Source: an uncultured Lachnospiraceae bacterium
GTDB lineage: Bacteria > Bacillota > Clostridia > Lachnospirales > Lachnospiraceae
DNA: 10,739 nucleotides
Reading direction: 5' to 3'
Assembly (NCBI GenBank): GCA_905233835.1
Contig: CAJOGB010000069.1
Coordinates: 1 to 10,739 of the forward strand
Shown: one piece after another, positions 1 to 6,132 of the stretch
How positions within the stretch are numbered: position 1 is the stretch's first letter
How the letters are laid out: every line of letters begins with the position of its first letter
Notes under the pieces: model-generated
Told to the model about the DNA's origin: nothing
The model's database searches: none
What the model saw: the letters and a program-made list of their open reading frames with translations, nothing else
Program-made: the position numbers and the translations under genes

Positions 1-124
1 CTCCAACGACACAGAGGTTTCCGGTGCATTCGGTACATGGACAGGCGAATGGGAGCAGGAAGACTTCAAGGGCGTAAAGGTAGGCGCTGACAAGACAGTT
101 GCTATCGACTATACATTCCCTGCA
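1..124 (+). other. Foreign-looking segment fused in frame to yifB (probable chimeric contig end)
   Basis: Read from base 2, this segment gives an open frame with the residues VSGAFGTWTGEWEQ and then VKVGADKTVAIDYTFPA. This aromatic- and glycine-rich pattern resembles beta-sandwich carbohydrate-binding modules of secreted polysaccharide-degrading enzymes; I cannot name the family. It does not resemble YifB, which at this point should carry the AAA+ core (acidic Walker B region, then a segment on the peptide REPLE or similar). By hand count GC is about 52% in bases 1-120 against about 38% in 121-240, and codon style changes too (GAC, GGC, AAG and ACA preferred before; GAT, GGA and AAA after). 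The frame stays open across the join. The likeliest explanation is misassembly at a shared short sequence; a real gene fusion is the less likely alternative. Confidence 0.65.
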
Positions 125-640
125 AACTTTCAATTGATCGCAGCCATGAATCCCTGTAAATGCGGGTATTTCCCTAACTTTAATAAGTGTACCTGTACGA
201 AGCAAAGTGTAAAAAGCTATTTGTCAAAAGTATCTCAACCTCTTTTGGATCGAATTGATATCTGCGTACAAATCAAAGAGGTACCCTTTAAAGATATTTC
301 CGATTCAAGAAAAAATGAATCTTCCGAATCCATTCGAAGTCGAGTGGAACGGGTCCATGAAATTCAAAAGAATCGTTATATAAATGAAGGCTTTTCTTAC
401 AATAATCAAATCCCGTCAAAAAAGATAGATACTTACTGTAAATTGGATGAAAGCGGTTTTTCCTTCATGGAAAAGATGTTTGAAGACGCATCTCTAACAG
501 CTCGAACTTACCACAGGATTTTAAAAGTGGCGCGGACCATTGCGGATATGGAAGAAAGTGAGGATATTAAACTTTGTCATTTACAGGAGGCGTTTTTATA
601 TCGAAGCATGGATAAACGCTATTGGGAGAAGGTGATTTGA
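2..640 (+). CDS. yifB: YifB/ComM family Mg-chelatase-like AAA+ ATPase, C-terminal part (5' partial, chimeric)
   Basis: C-terminal end of a YifB/ComM-type Mg-chelatase-like AAA+ ATPase. In naturally transformable bacteria ComM acts as a hexameric helicase that promotes branch migration during integration of incoming DNA; in Clostridia the role is inferred. Real homology begins around TFPANFQLIAAMNPCKCGYF (codons 38-57) and runs to the stop. Visible hallmarks are the four-cysteine cluster CKC...CTC (codons 52-65), the LLDRID segment with its conserved arginine, and the C-terminal family signature LTARTYHRILKVARTIADME followed by HLQEAFLYRSMDKRYW. The N-terminal domain, Walker A and Walker B are absent, because the first ~40 codons come from unrelated sequence. 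The TTG at 134 and ATG at 146 lie inside the conserved core and are not real starts. The stop (638-640) overlaps the dprA start as TGATG, indicating translational coupling in a DNA-processing operon. Confidence 0.9.
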   Translation, partial: SNDTEVSGAFGTWTGEWEQEDFKGVKVGADKTVAIDYTFPANFQLIAAMNPCKCGYFPNFNKCTCTKQSVKSYLSKVSQPLLDRIDICVQIKEVPFKDISDSRKNESSESIRSRVERVHEIQKNRYINEGFSYNNQIPSKKIDTYCKLDESGFSFMEKMFEDASLTARTYHRILKVARTIADMEESEDIKLCHLQEAFLYRSMDKRYWEKVI

Positions 641-1722
641 TGTATCGATTCTATTTGGCATGCAATTATGGGTTTTCCAATAAAGAAAAACGGATGCTGC
701 TTAAGTGTGTTTCGGATTATGAAGCTATTTATAGAATGACAAAGGAAGAACTTATTCAATATCCGTTTATCAGCGAAGAATCCGCAGAAAAAGCCATGGC
801 GTTTAAAAAGCATTTTGATTTGGAAAAGGAGTATTCGTTTTTTAAGAATACGAATATGCATCTTTTGTGTTATTTTGATGATGATTTCCCCGAGAAGCTT
901 AGGCATATTCATGATTGCCCCTTTCAGTTGTTTTACTACGGACGTTTCCCAAATAAAGAAGATAAAGTGATTTCTGTTGTCGGTGCCAGAAGGTGTTCCG
1001 GTTACGGAAAAGAAATGACTTTAAAATTCACGGAAGAATTGGCAAAAAAAGGTTTTTCCATTATCAGCGGGATGGCAATGGGAATAGACGGATATGCACA
1101 TCAAGGTGCACTGAAAGGAAAGGGAGATACTTTTGCGGTATTAGGATGCGGCGTGGATATTTGTTATCCCAAAAATCACACTATATTATATGAAGAAATT
1201 AAATCAAGGGGAGGGATTATTTCCGAGTATGGACCCCATGTAGAACCTTTGCCTGGGTTTTTCCCAAGAAGAAATCGGATTATTTCAGGTCTTTCGGATG
1301 TACTTCTTATTATGGAGGCAAAAGAAAAAAGCGGTTCTTTAATCACAGCTGCCTTAGCATTGGAACAGGGAAAAGATATCTTTGCTTTGCCGGGGAGAAT
1401 CTCGGATCCGCTCAGTTACGGTACCAATAAAATCATAGCAGAAGGGGCGGGGATTCTGGTTTCGATTCCTCGTTTGATTTCCGATATGAATGAGTTAAAA
1501 AACTGGGACTACGATCCTTTGGTCACATTACATAAGAAAAAATTGAATCTTGAAAAAGAAGAATTGTTGGTGTATAGTTGTTTCGATTTTAACTCAAAAA
1601 GCATTGATGAAATCGTAGATGAGACGGGACTTGATGTGATAACGGTACTTCGAAGCATCTTATCCCTGTCCGATCTTGGTTTGATCGAGGAGAGTTTTCT
1701 GAATCAATATATAAAGATTTAA
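640..1722 (+). CDS. dprA: DNA-processing protein DprA (Smf)
   Basis: DprA binds incoming single-stranded DNA in the cytoplasm, protects it and loads RecA during natural transformation. It is widely kept in bacteria not known to be competent. The product is 360 aa, normal for the family. An N-terminal helical region (about 1-100) is followed by the Rossmann-like core with the classic blocks VISVVGARRCSGYG (110-123), SGMAMGIDGYAHQGAL (143-158), VLGCGVDICYP (167-177), GGIISEYGP (191-199), FPRRNRIISGLSD (208-220), KSGSLITAALALEQG (230-244) and ALPG (249-252). A winged-helix-like C-terminus (about 305-360) matches the DprA_WH position. I chose the ATG at 640 over the in-frame TTG at 622 because GGGAGAAGG (624-632) sits 7 bases before the ATG, and the resulting TGATG overlap with yifB is a typical coupled junction. 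topA follows after 11 bp. Confidence 0.96.
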   Translation: MYRFYLACNYGFSNKEKRMLLKCVSDYEAIYRMTKEELIQYPFISEESAEKAMAFKKHFDLEKEYSFFKNTNMHLLCYFDDDFPEKLRHIHDCPFQLFYYGRFPNKEDKVISVVGARRCSGYGKEMTLKFTEELAKKGFSIISGMAMGIDGYAHQGALKGKGDTFAVLGCGVDICYPKNHTILYEEIKSRGGIISEYGPHVEPLPGFFPRRNRIISGLSDVLLIMEAKEKSGSLITAALALEQGKDIFALPGRISDPLSYGTNKIIAEGAGILVSIPRLISDMNELKNWDYDPLVTLHKKKLNLEKEELLVYSCFDFNSKSIDEIVDETGLDVITVLRSILSLSDLGLIEESFLNQYIKI

Positions 1723-1733
1723 GGGAAAAGACT

Positions 1734-3803
1734 GTGAAATATCTCGTTATAGTGGAGTCGCCTACCAAGGTAAAGACCATTAAAAAATTCTTAGGAAAAA
1801 ATTTCGAAGTTATGGCTTCCAACGGCCATGTCCGTGATTTGCCGAAGTCTCAGCTGGGTGTGGATTGCGAAAATGATTTTGAGCCGAAGTATATTACCAT
1901 TCGAGGAAAGGGAGAACTTCTTGCGGATCTTCGTAAAGAGGTGAAAAAAGCAGATAAGATTTATCTCGCAACCGACCCGGACCGCGAAGGAGAAGCGATT
2001 TCTTGGCATTTAACCAAGGCGTTGAATTTAGAAGAGGGAAAGTATGTCCGCATAACATTTAATGAAATTACAAAAAATGCGGTAAAGAATTCTTTTAAAA
2101 ATCCTCGTGATATCGATATGAATTTGGTGGATGCTCAGCAGACCAGACGTATTTTGGATCGTATCGTGGGATACCGTATTTCACCGGTTCTTTGGGTGAA
2201 AGTAAAACGAGGTCTTTCTGCAGGAAGAGTGCAGTCATCCACACTTAATATTATTTGTGACAGAGAAAACGAGATTAACGATTTTATTCCGCAGGAATAC
2301 TATACGTTAGATGCTACGCTTCAAAACGGAAAAAAAACGTTCCCTGTATCTTTCTACGGAAATAATAAACAAAAACTTGAAATCTCCGATAAGGAATCTT
2401 TGGAAAAGATTTTAAAAGAAATCGAAAAGAGTGATTTTAGTGTCAGTGATATTAAAACATCAAAGCGCGTAAGAAAATCACCGCTTCCGTTTACCACTTC
2501 CACCATGCAGCAGGAAGCTTCCAAAGCCCTTAATTTTTCTATTCAAAAGACCATGCAGGTGGCACAGCAGTTGTATGAGGGCGTAAATGTAAAGGGCAGT
2601 GGTACCGTTGGATTGATTACCTATCTTCGTACCGACTCCATTCGTATTTCCGATGAAGCAAAAGCCCTTGCAAAGGATTATATTACCGAAAAATACGGTG
2701 CTTCTTATTATAAGCCCTACAATCCGCCTACAAAGGGAAAGAAGGGAAATATTCAGGATGCGCATGAAGCCATTCGTCCTTCCGATATTTTAAGAACCCC
2801 TTCCACCATAGCGGATTCTTTGACAAAGGATCAGTTGAAACTGTATTCTTTGATTTATTTCAGATTTTTGGCAAGCCAGATGCAGGATTGCGAATATGAT
2901 GTGTTGTCCGTTCGTTTTGAGGCAAAGGATTATATCTTTACTCAGTCCGAATCAAAGAAAACTTTTGATGGATTTACCGCCATCTACGAAGAAGCGGACG
3001 AAAAGGATGTGGAGACAAAGTATCAGCTTTCTTCCCTTAAAGTGGGAGATCGATTAAAATGTGTGGAACTTCTGGAAAAACAGCATTTCACACAGGCACC
3101 GGCGCATTTTACCGAAGCGTCATTGGTACATATCTTAGAGGAACTGGGTATCGGACGTCCCAGTACCTATTCTCCGATTATTACGACGCTTTTAAAACGT
3201 CGTTATATCACAAAAGAAGGACGCCAGATTTACGTTACCGAACTTGGTGAAATTGTAAATGACATTATGAAAAAGTCCTTCCCGTCCATCGTAAATCAAA
3301 ATTTTACCGCTAATTTGGAAAGCCTTTTGGATGGGGTGGAAGACGGATCTGTAGAGTGGAAGAGCGTTGTAAGAAACTTCTATCCGGATTTGGACGAACA
3401 GGTGCGTCAGGCTGAGAAAGAACTGGAAAAGGTTAAGATTGAGCCTGAAGTTACGGATGTGGTCTGTGAAAAATGCGGACGAAAGATGATTGTAAAATAT
3501 GGACCGAAGGGTAAGTTTTTGGGATGCCCGGGCTATCCGGAGTGCGTTAACGCGAAACCGTATTTAAAAAAGATCGGCGTAAATTGTCCGAAATGCGGAA
3601 AAGAACTGGTAGAACGCCGTTCGAAAAAGGGCAGAAAGTTCTTTGGATGCGAGGGGTATCCGGATTGCGATTTTTCAAGTTGGCAGATGCCGGTAAAGAA
3701 ACCCTGTCCGAAATGTGGCAGTTATATGGTACATAAAGGAAATAAAATCGTTTGTTCTTCCGAAACCTGTGGTTACAGTGAATCGTCAAAAAATGAGGGT
3801 TAA
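1734..3803 (+). CDS. topA: Type IA DNA topoisomerase I
   Basis: Topoisomerase I relaxes negative supercoils by cutting one strand through a 5'-phosphotyrosine link, preventing hypernegative supercoiling behind RNA polymerase. The product is 689 aa, the usual size for Firmicutes. The TOPRIM domain occupies about 2-115, with the metal-coordinating glutamate in IVESPTK (E8) and the DPDREGEAISWHL block (81-93). LSAGRVQSSTLNIICDRE (161-178) is the conserved gate/DNA-binding segment. The catalytic tyrosine is Y297 in ITYLRTDS. AHEAIRPS (343-350) and LGIGRPSTYSPII (471-483) are further family motifs. The C-terminus carries three tetracysteine zinc fingers: C578/C581 with C598/C604, C618/C621 with C639/C645, and C658/C661 with C674/C679. 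The GTG start at 1734 gives the canonical MKYLVIVESP opening and has AAGGGA at 1721-1726, 7 bases upstream and overlapping the dprA stop. No convincing terminator follows. Confidence 0.98.
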   Translation: MKYLVIVESPTKVKTIKKFLGKNFEVMASNGHVRDLPKSQLGVDCENDFEPKYITIRGKGELLADLRKEVKKADKIYLATDPDREGEAISWHLTKALNLEEGKYVRITFNEITKNAVKNSFKNPRDIDMNLVDAQQTRRILDRIVGYRISPVLWVKVKRGLSAGRVQSSTLNIICDRENEINDFIPQEYYTLDATLQNGKKTFPVSFYGNNKQKLEISDKESLEKILKEIEKSDFSVSDIKTSKRVRKSPLPFTTSTMQQEASKALNFSIQKTMQVAQQLYEGVNVKGSGTVGLITYLRTDSIRISDEAKALAKDYITEKYGASYYKPYNPPTKGKKGNIQDAHEAIRPSDILRTPSTIADSLTKDQLKLYSLIYFRFLASQMQDCEYDVLSVRFEAKDYIFTQSESKKTFDGFTAIYEEADEKDVETKYQLSSLKVGDRLKCVELLEKQHFTQAPAHFTEASLVHILEELGIGRPSTYSPIITTLLKRRYITKEGRQIYVTELGEIVNDIMKKSFPSIVNQNFTANLESLLDGVEDGSVEWKSVVRNFYPDLDEQVRQAEKELEKVKIEPEVTDVVCEKCGRKMIVKYGPKGKFLGCPGYPECVNAKPYLKKIGVNCPKCGKELVERRSKKGRKFFGCEGYPDCDFSSWQMPVKKPCPKCGSYMVHKGNKIVCSSETCGYSESSKNEG

Positions 3804-3852
3804 TTTTTCGGAATATACATAAAAATTGTATTTTTGTAGAATAATTATACTA

Positions 3853-3867
3853 AATTGATTGAAAATT
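3853..3867. promoter_or_regulatory. Putative CodY box overlapping the codY -35
   Basis: The 15-mer AATTGATTGAAAATT matches the published CodY consensus AATTTTCWGAAAATT at 12 of 15 positions, with a perfect right half (GAAAATT). It covers the -35 hexamer of the codY promoter, the position expected for an autorepressor. AT-rich intergenic DNA throws up such matches by chance, so this is a candidate site, not a demonstrated one. Confidence 0.5.
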
Positions 3868-3887
3868 CCGCCATATAATGCTAAAAT
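3859..3887 (+). promoter_or_regulatory. Predicted sigma-A promoter of codY
   Basis: TTGAAA (3859-3864) and TAAAAT (3882-3887) are separated by exactly 17 bp, a good sigma-A-type pair in the 108-bp gap between topA and codY. Transcription would begin around 3894, giving a very short leader before the Shine-Dalgarno GGAGG at 3900-3904. A perfect TATAAT lies at 3874-3879 but has no proper -35 (TAAATT at 17-bp spacing), so I prefer the pair given here. Confidence 0.65.
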
Positions 3888-3911
3888 GATAACACTTATG
3901 GAGGAATTTTT

Positions 3912-4688
3912 ATGAGTGTACAGTTATTAGACAAAACCCGTAAAATTGGTAAATTATTACATAACAATAATAGCTCAAAAGTAGTATTTAACGATATCTG
4001 TCAGGTACTTACCGAGATTTTGGATTCCAATATCTTGGTTATTTCCAAGAAAGGAAAAGCTCTCGGAATCTCTCATTCCGAGCATACCGAAGATATTACG
4101 GAACTCATGGTTGGAAAAGTGGGTGGCTTTATCGATCCCGAATTAAACGAGAGATTGCTTTCTATTTTATCCACGAAAGAGAATGTAAATCTGGCTACAT
4201 TAGGATTTGAAAAGACCGATATTCATCGCTATGCCGCCATTATCACCCCTATTGATATAGCGGGTGAGCGTTTGGGAACCCTTTTTGTTTATCGTTTCGA
4301 TCGTCAATATGATATTGATGATATCATTCTTTCCGAATACGGAACCACGGTTGTGGGACTTGAAATGATGCGTTCCGTTAACGAAGAAAATGCGGAAGAG
4401 AATCGTAAAAAACAGATTGTAAAATCTGCCATCAATACACTTTCATTCTCCGAGCAGGAAGCCATCGTTCATATTTTTGACGAAATGGACGGAAATGAGG
4501 GTATTTTGGTTGCATCAAAGATTGCAGATCGTGTGGGAATTACCAGATCTGTAATCGTAAATGCCCTTCGTAAATTCGAAAGTGCAGGAGTTATCGAATC
4601 ACGTTCCTCCGGCATGAAGGGAACCTACATTAAAGTATTAAACGATGTGGTCTTTGACGAACTCGAAAATCTTAAGAATAACGATTAA
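3912..4688 (+). CDS. codY: GTP-sensing global transcriptional regulator CodY
   Basis: CodY is the cytoplasmic regulator that, when loaded with branched-chain amino acids and GTP, mostly represses genes for nutrient uptake, amino-acid synthesis, motility and stationary-phase functions in Firmicutes. The product is 258 aa, matching the family (B. subtilis 259). An N-terminal GAF sensor domain covers about 1-155 (GERLGTLFVYRF at 118-129, EYGTTVVGLEMMRS at 142-155) and is followed by a linker helix. The C-terminal winged helix-turn-helix, ASKIADRVGITRSVIVNALR (201-220) with SAGVIESRS, then GMKGTYIKVLND, is nearly identical to that recalled for B. subtilis. The sensor half is much more diverged: the Arg-Met pair of the B. 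subtilis isoleucine pocket (R61/M62) is not visible at DITELM (61-66). GGAGG at 3900-3904 lies 7 bases before the ATG. The gene has its own promoter and terminator and sits just before the fla/che operon, as codY does in Bacillus. Confidence 0.97.
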   Translation: MSVQLLDKTRKIGKLLHNNNSSKVVFNDICQVLTEILDSNILVISKKGKALGISHSEHTEDITELMVGKVGGFIDPELNERLLSILSTKENVNLATLGFEKTDIHRYAAIITPIDIAGERLGTLFVYRFDRQYDIDDIILSEYGTTVVGLEMMRSVNEENAEENRKKQIVKSAINTLSFSEQEAIVHIFDEMDGNEGILVASKIADRVGITRSVIVNALRKFESAGVIESRSSGMKGTYIKVLNDVVFDELENLKNND

Positions 4689-4695
4689 TCTGCCG

Positions 4696-4714
4696 ATATA
4701 CTGATAAAGTATAT
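4696..4714. repeat. Small hairpin just after codY
   Basis: ATATACT (4696-4702) and AGTATAT (4708-4714) form a perfect 7-bp stem with a 5-nt loop, starting 8 bases after the codY stop. There is no T-run after it, so it is not a terminator by itself. It may protect the 3' end of the codY message or mean nothing, as its only GC pair is one C-G. Confidence 0.4.
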
Positions 4715-4732
4715 TCATGGATGATATCTTTT

Positions 4733-4766
4733 AAAAGGATTTATAGTTTTACTATAAATCCTTTTT
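4733..4766 (+). terminator. Stem-loop terminator after codY
   Basis: AAAAGGATTTATAGT (4733-4747) and its exact complement ACTATAAATCCTTTT (4751-4765) form a perfect 15-bp stem around a 3-nt TTT loop, ending in five T residues (4762-4766). The A-run on the left and T-run on the right make it likely to work in both directions. It lies 45 bp after codY and separates codY transcription from the flagellar operon. Confidence 0.85.
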
Positions 4767-4796
4767 GCATTTCAAACACAAAAACAAGGTGGCCGC

Positions 4797-4815
4797 TTAT
4801 GGATAAAATCCATAA
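4797..4815. promoter_or_regulatory. Perfect 19-bp inverted repeat, possible operator
   Basis: TTATGGATAAAATCCATAA consists of two exactly complementary 8-base arms (4797-4804 and 4808-4815) around AAA. It lies about 50 bp upstream of the flgB -35 and has no T-run, so a dimeric-regulator binding site is more likely than a terminator. The regulator is unknown; the match to the CodY consensus is poor. Confidence 0.4.
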
Positions 4816-4817
4816 AT

Positions 4818-4882
4818 CTTGTGGGTGGATGAAATTAAAGACACAATATAATGTAAAAACCACTTGTCTTTTTATGAAATTA
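4818..4882 (+). repeat. Direct repeat CTTGT-N6-ATGAAATTA, 45-bp period, before flgB
   Basis: Copy 1 has CTTGT at 4818-4822 and ATGAAATTA at 4829-4837; copy 2 has CTTGT at 4863-4867 and ATGAAATTA at 4874-4882. All 14 specified bases match with the same internal spacing, 45 bp apart. Each copy is followed by a TATAAT (4847-4852 and 4886-4891). Copy 2 forms the likely flgB promoter. In copy 1 the -35/-10 gap is 22 bp, so it may be a decayed promoter duplicate or a second binding site. Confidence 0.5.
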
Positions 4883-4891
4883 CTTTATAAT
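4864..4891 (+). promoter_or_regulatory. Predicted sigma-A promoter of the flgB (fla/che) operon
   Basis: TTGTCT (4864-4869) and TATAAT (4886-4891) are 16 bp apart, with transcription expected around 4898 and a leader of about 30 nt carrying AGGAGG (4917-4922). The elements fit the housekeeping sigma factor rather than the flagellar sigma-D, as expected for an early class flagellar operon. A weak CodY-box-like stretch (4868-4882, 10 of 15) overlaps the spacer. Confidence 0.65.
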
Positions 4892-4927
4892 ATTAGAAGA
4901 GTGGGTTAGTGAAAATAGGAGGATATT

Positions 4928-5311
4928 ATGATTAATTCTAACGCATTTTCTTATATTAATGTGATGGATAAAGCAGCGGACGCCACATTAATCGCCAATA
5001 ATATTGCCAATGCAGATACTCCCACCTATAAAAGAAAAGATTTGGATTTCCAGAGTGTGTTGGAGCACGAACTTCGTACCGGATGCACCAAATATCCGAA
5101 CTTAGATGGTGTGGTAAAGCACTTGGACACCACGAATCTTAACCCAAAAGAATACAGAGATTATGAGTATTATTCCTATCGAATCGATAAGAATAATGTG
5201 GATCCGGATACCGAAAATGTGGAACTTGCATCTGAACAGTTACGCTATCAGGAACTTACCACATCCATTTCACAGGATTTTTCTCATTTTAAAACAGCAA
5301 TCGGAAGCTAA
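4928..5311 (+). CDS. flgB: Flagellar proximal rod protein FlgB
   Basis: FlgB is one of the rod subunits that link the MS ring to the hook outside the membrane; it is exported by the flagellar type III system. The product is 127 aa, close to the usual ~130. The N-terminal rod/hook signature reads LIANNIANADTPTYKRKDLDF (21-41), with the family's N-A/N-N-I-A-N-x-x-T-P-x-Y pattern. The C-terminal helix ENVELASEQLRYQELTTSIS (96-115) is the matching coiled-coil half of the axial-protein fold. There is no signal peptide, as expected for a type III substrate. AGGAGG at 4917-4922 lies 5 bases before the ATG. It is the first gene of the operon and follows a terminator, an inverted repeat and a promoter; flgC starts 15 bp after its stop. 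Confidence 0.97.
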   Translation: MINSNAFSYINVMDKAADATLIANNIANADTPTYKRKDLDFQSVLEHELRTGCTKYPNLDGVVKHLDTTNLNPKEYRDYEYYSYRIDKNNVDPDTENVELASEQLRYQELTTSISQDFSHFKTAIGS

Positions 5312-5326
5312 TTATAGGAGGCGCTT

Positions 5327-5773
5327 ATGGGATTATTTCAAAGTTTTGATATTGCCGCAAGCGGTATGACCGCACAGCGTTTCCGTATGGATACGATTGC
5401 GGAAAATATCGCAAATATTAATACAACCAGAGACGAAAACGGTGAACCTTATCGCCGTAAAATCGTTACCTTTGAAGAGAAAAACTTAACGGCTATGTCT
5501 TTTCGTGACACCTTAAGTTATGTGAATGCTTATAAAGGAAACGGTGTAAAAGTATCTCGGGTTTATGAGGATACGGAGACCGATTTTGTGATGGAATACG
5601 ATCCTTCTCACCCGGATGCGGACGAGAACGGTTATGTTACCTATCCCAATGTAAATACCGTTACGGAGATGACGAATTTGATTGATGCTTCCCGTGGTTA
5701 TCAGGCAAATGTTACCGCTTTTAATGCATTAAAGGCCATGACAAGCCAAGGGATTACCATCGGTACATCATAA
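5327..5773 (+). CDS. flgC: Flagellar proximal rod protein FlgC
   Basis: FlgC is a rod subunit that assembles with FlgB, FlgF and FliE between the MS ring and the distal rod. The product is 148 aa, the usual length. The N-terminal rod signature is FQSFDIAASGMTAQRFRMDT followed by AENIANINTTRDENGEPYRRK (25-45), including the conserved Y-R-R-K block. The C-terminal axial helix YPNVNTVTEMTNLIDASRGY (106-125), then QANVTAFNALKAM (126-138), is textbook FlgC/FlgG-type. AGGAGG at 5316-5321 sits 5 bases before the ATG. The gene follows flgB by 15 bp and precedes fliE by 19 bp, so it is clearly part of the same transcript. Nothing unusual is visible. Confidence 0.97.
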   Translation: MGLFQSFDIAASGMTAQRFRMDTIAENIANINTTRDENGEPYRRKIVTFEEKNLTAMSFRDTLSYVNAYKGNGVKVSRVYEDTETDFVMEYDPSHPDADENGYVTYPNVNTVTEMTNLIDASRGYQANVTAFNALKAMTSQGITIGTS

Positions 5774-5792
5774 AAATAGGAGAGTATAGATT

Positions 5793-6107
5793 ATGGATAT
5801 TACCGCCATTACAAACCTCTACCAAAACACACCGGTAAAGGATTATAAAAATACGGTTTCCATTCCCACCAATAATTCCGAGGACTTCGGAGCGATTTTT
5901 GATTCCGTTATGAATATGGTGGGCGAAACCAACACTTTACAGAACAAAGCTTCCGCTGAAGAGATTAAATTTGCTTTGGGAGAAGCGGATAATGCACACG
6001 ATTTAATGATTGCTCAGCAAAAAGCAGGGATAGCTTTACAGTATACGGTAGCCGTGAGAGATAGATTCTTACAGAGTTATCAGACCATTATGAATATGCA
6101 GATATAA
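5793..6107 (+). CDS. fliE: Flagellar hook-basal body complex protein FliE
   Basis: FliE joins the MS ring (FliF) to the proximal rod and is needed for later rod export. The product is 104 aa, typical for this small protein. The N-terminal half is low in conservation, as usual. The C-terminal half carries the family signature: DNAHDLMIAQQKAGIALQYT (67-86), then VAVRDRFLQSYQTIMNMQI (87-104 region), which forms the helix packing onto FliF. AGGAGAG at 5778-5784 lies 8 bases upstream of the ATG. Its place between flgC and fliF is the standard Firmicutes order and strengthens the call for a protein this short. Confidence 0.95.
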   Translation: MDITAITNLYQNTPVKDYKNTVSIPTNNSEDFGAIFDSVMNMVGETNTLQNKASAEEIKFALGEADNAHDLMIAQQKAGIALQYTVAVRDRFLQSYQTIMNMQI

Positions 6108-6132
6108 TTTTTAGGTTTAGGAGAGTAGGAAA

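Noticed and set aside
622..639. TTG at 622 as the dprA start
   Set aside because: The Shine-Dalgarno GGGAGAAGG lies just after it and is correctly spaced for ATG 640, which also gives the TGATG coupled overlap.
134..640. Reading yifB as a complete 168-aa gene starting at TTG 134
   Set aside because: The start would fall in the middle of the conserved AAA+ core with no ribosome-binding site, and the open frame continues upstream to the window edge. The gene is a 5' partial of a roughly 500-aa family.
3803..3817. Second CodY box just after topA
   Set aside because: It matches only 11 of 15 bases, in a very AT-rich stretch, so it is mentioned in a finding but not annotated.
3816..3838. AT-rich hairpin after topA as a terminator
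   Set aside because: AAAAAT-TGT-ATTTTT has no GC pair in its stem core and its Ts are inside the stem. It is too weak to call, and read-through from topA into codY remains possible.
3874..3879. Perfect TATAAT as the codY -10
   Set aside because: The hexamer 17 bp upstream is TAAATT, a poor -35. The TTGAAA/TAAAAT pair nearby has ideal spacing.
4721..4909. 62-codon open frame between codY and flgB
   Set aside because: It runs through the terminator stem, inverted repeat and flgB promoter, has no ribosome-binding site and its product resembles nothing known to me. It is most likely chance.
4767..4927. Riboswitch (for example cyclic-di-GMP type) before flgB
   Set aside because: The region before the predicted transcription start has only short stems and no conserved riboswitch core that I can recognise. 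The expected leader is about 30 nt, too short.
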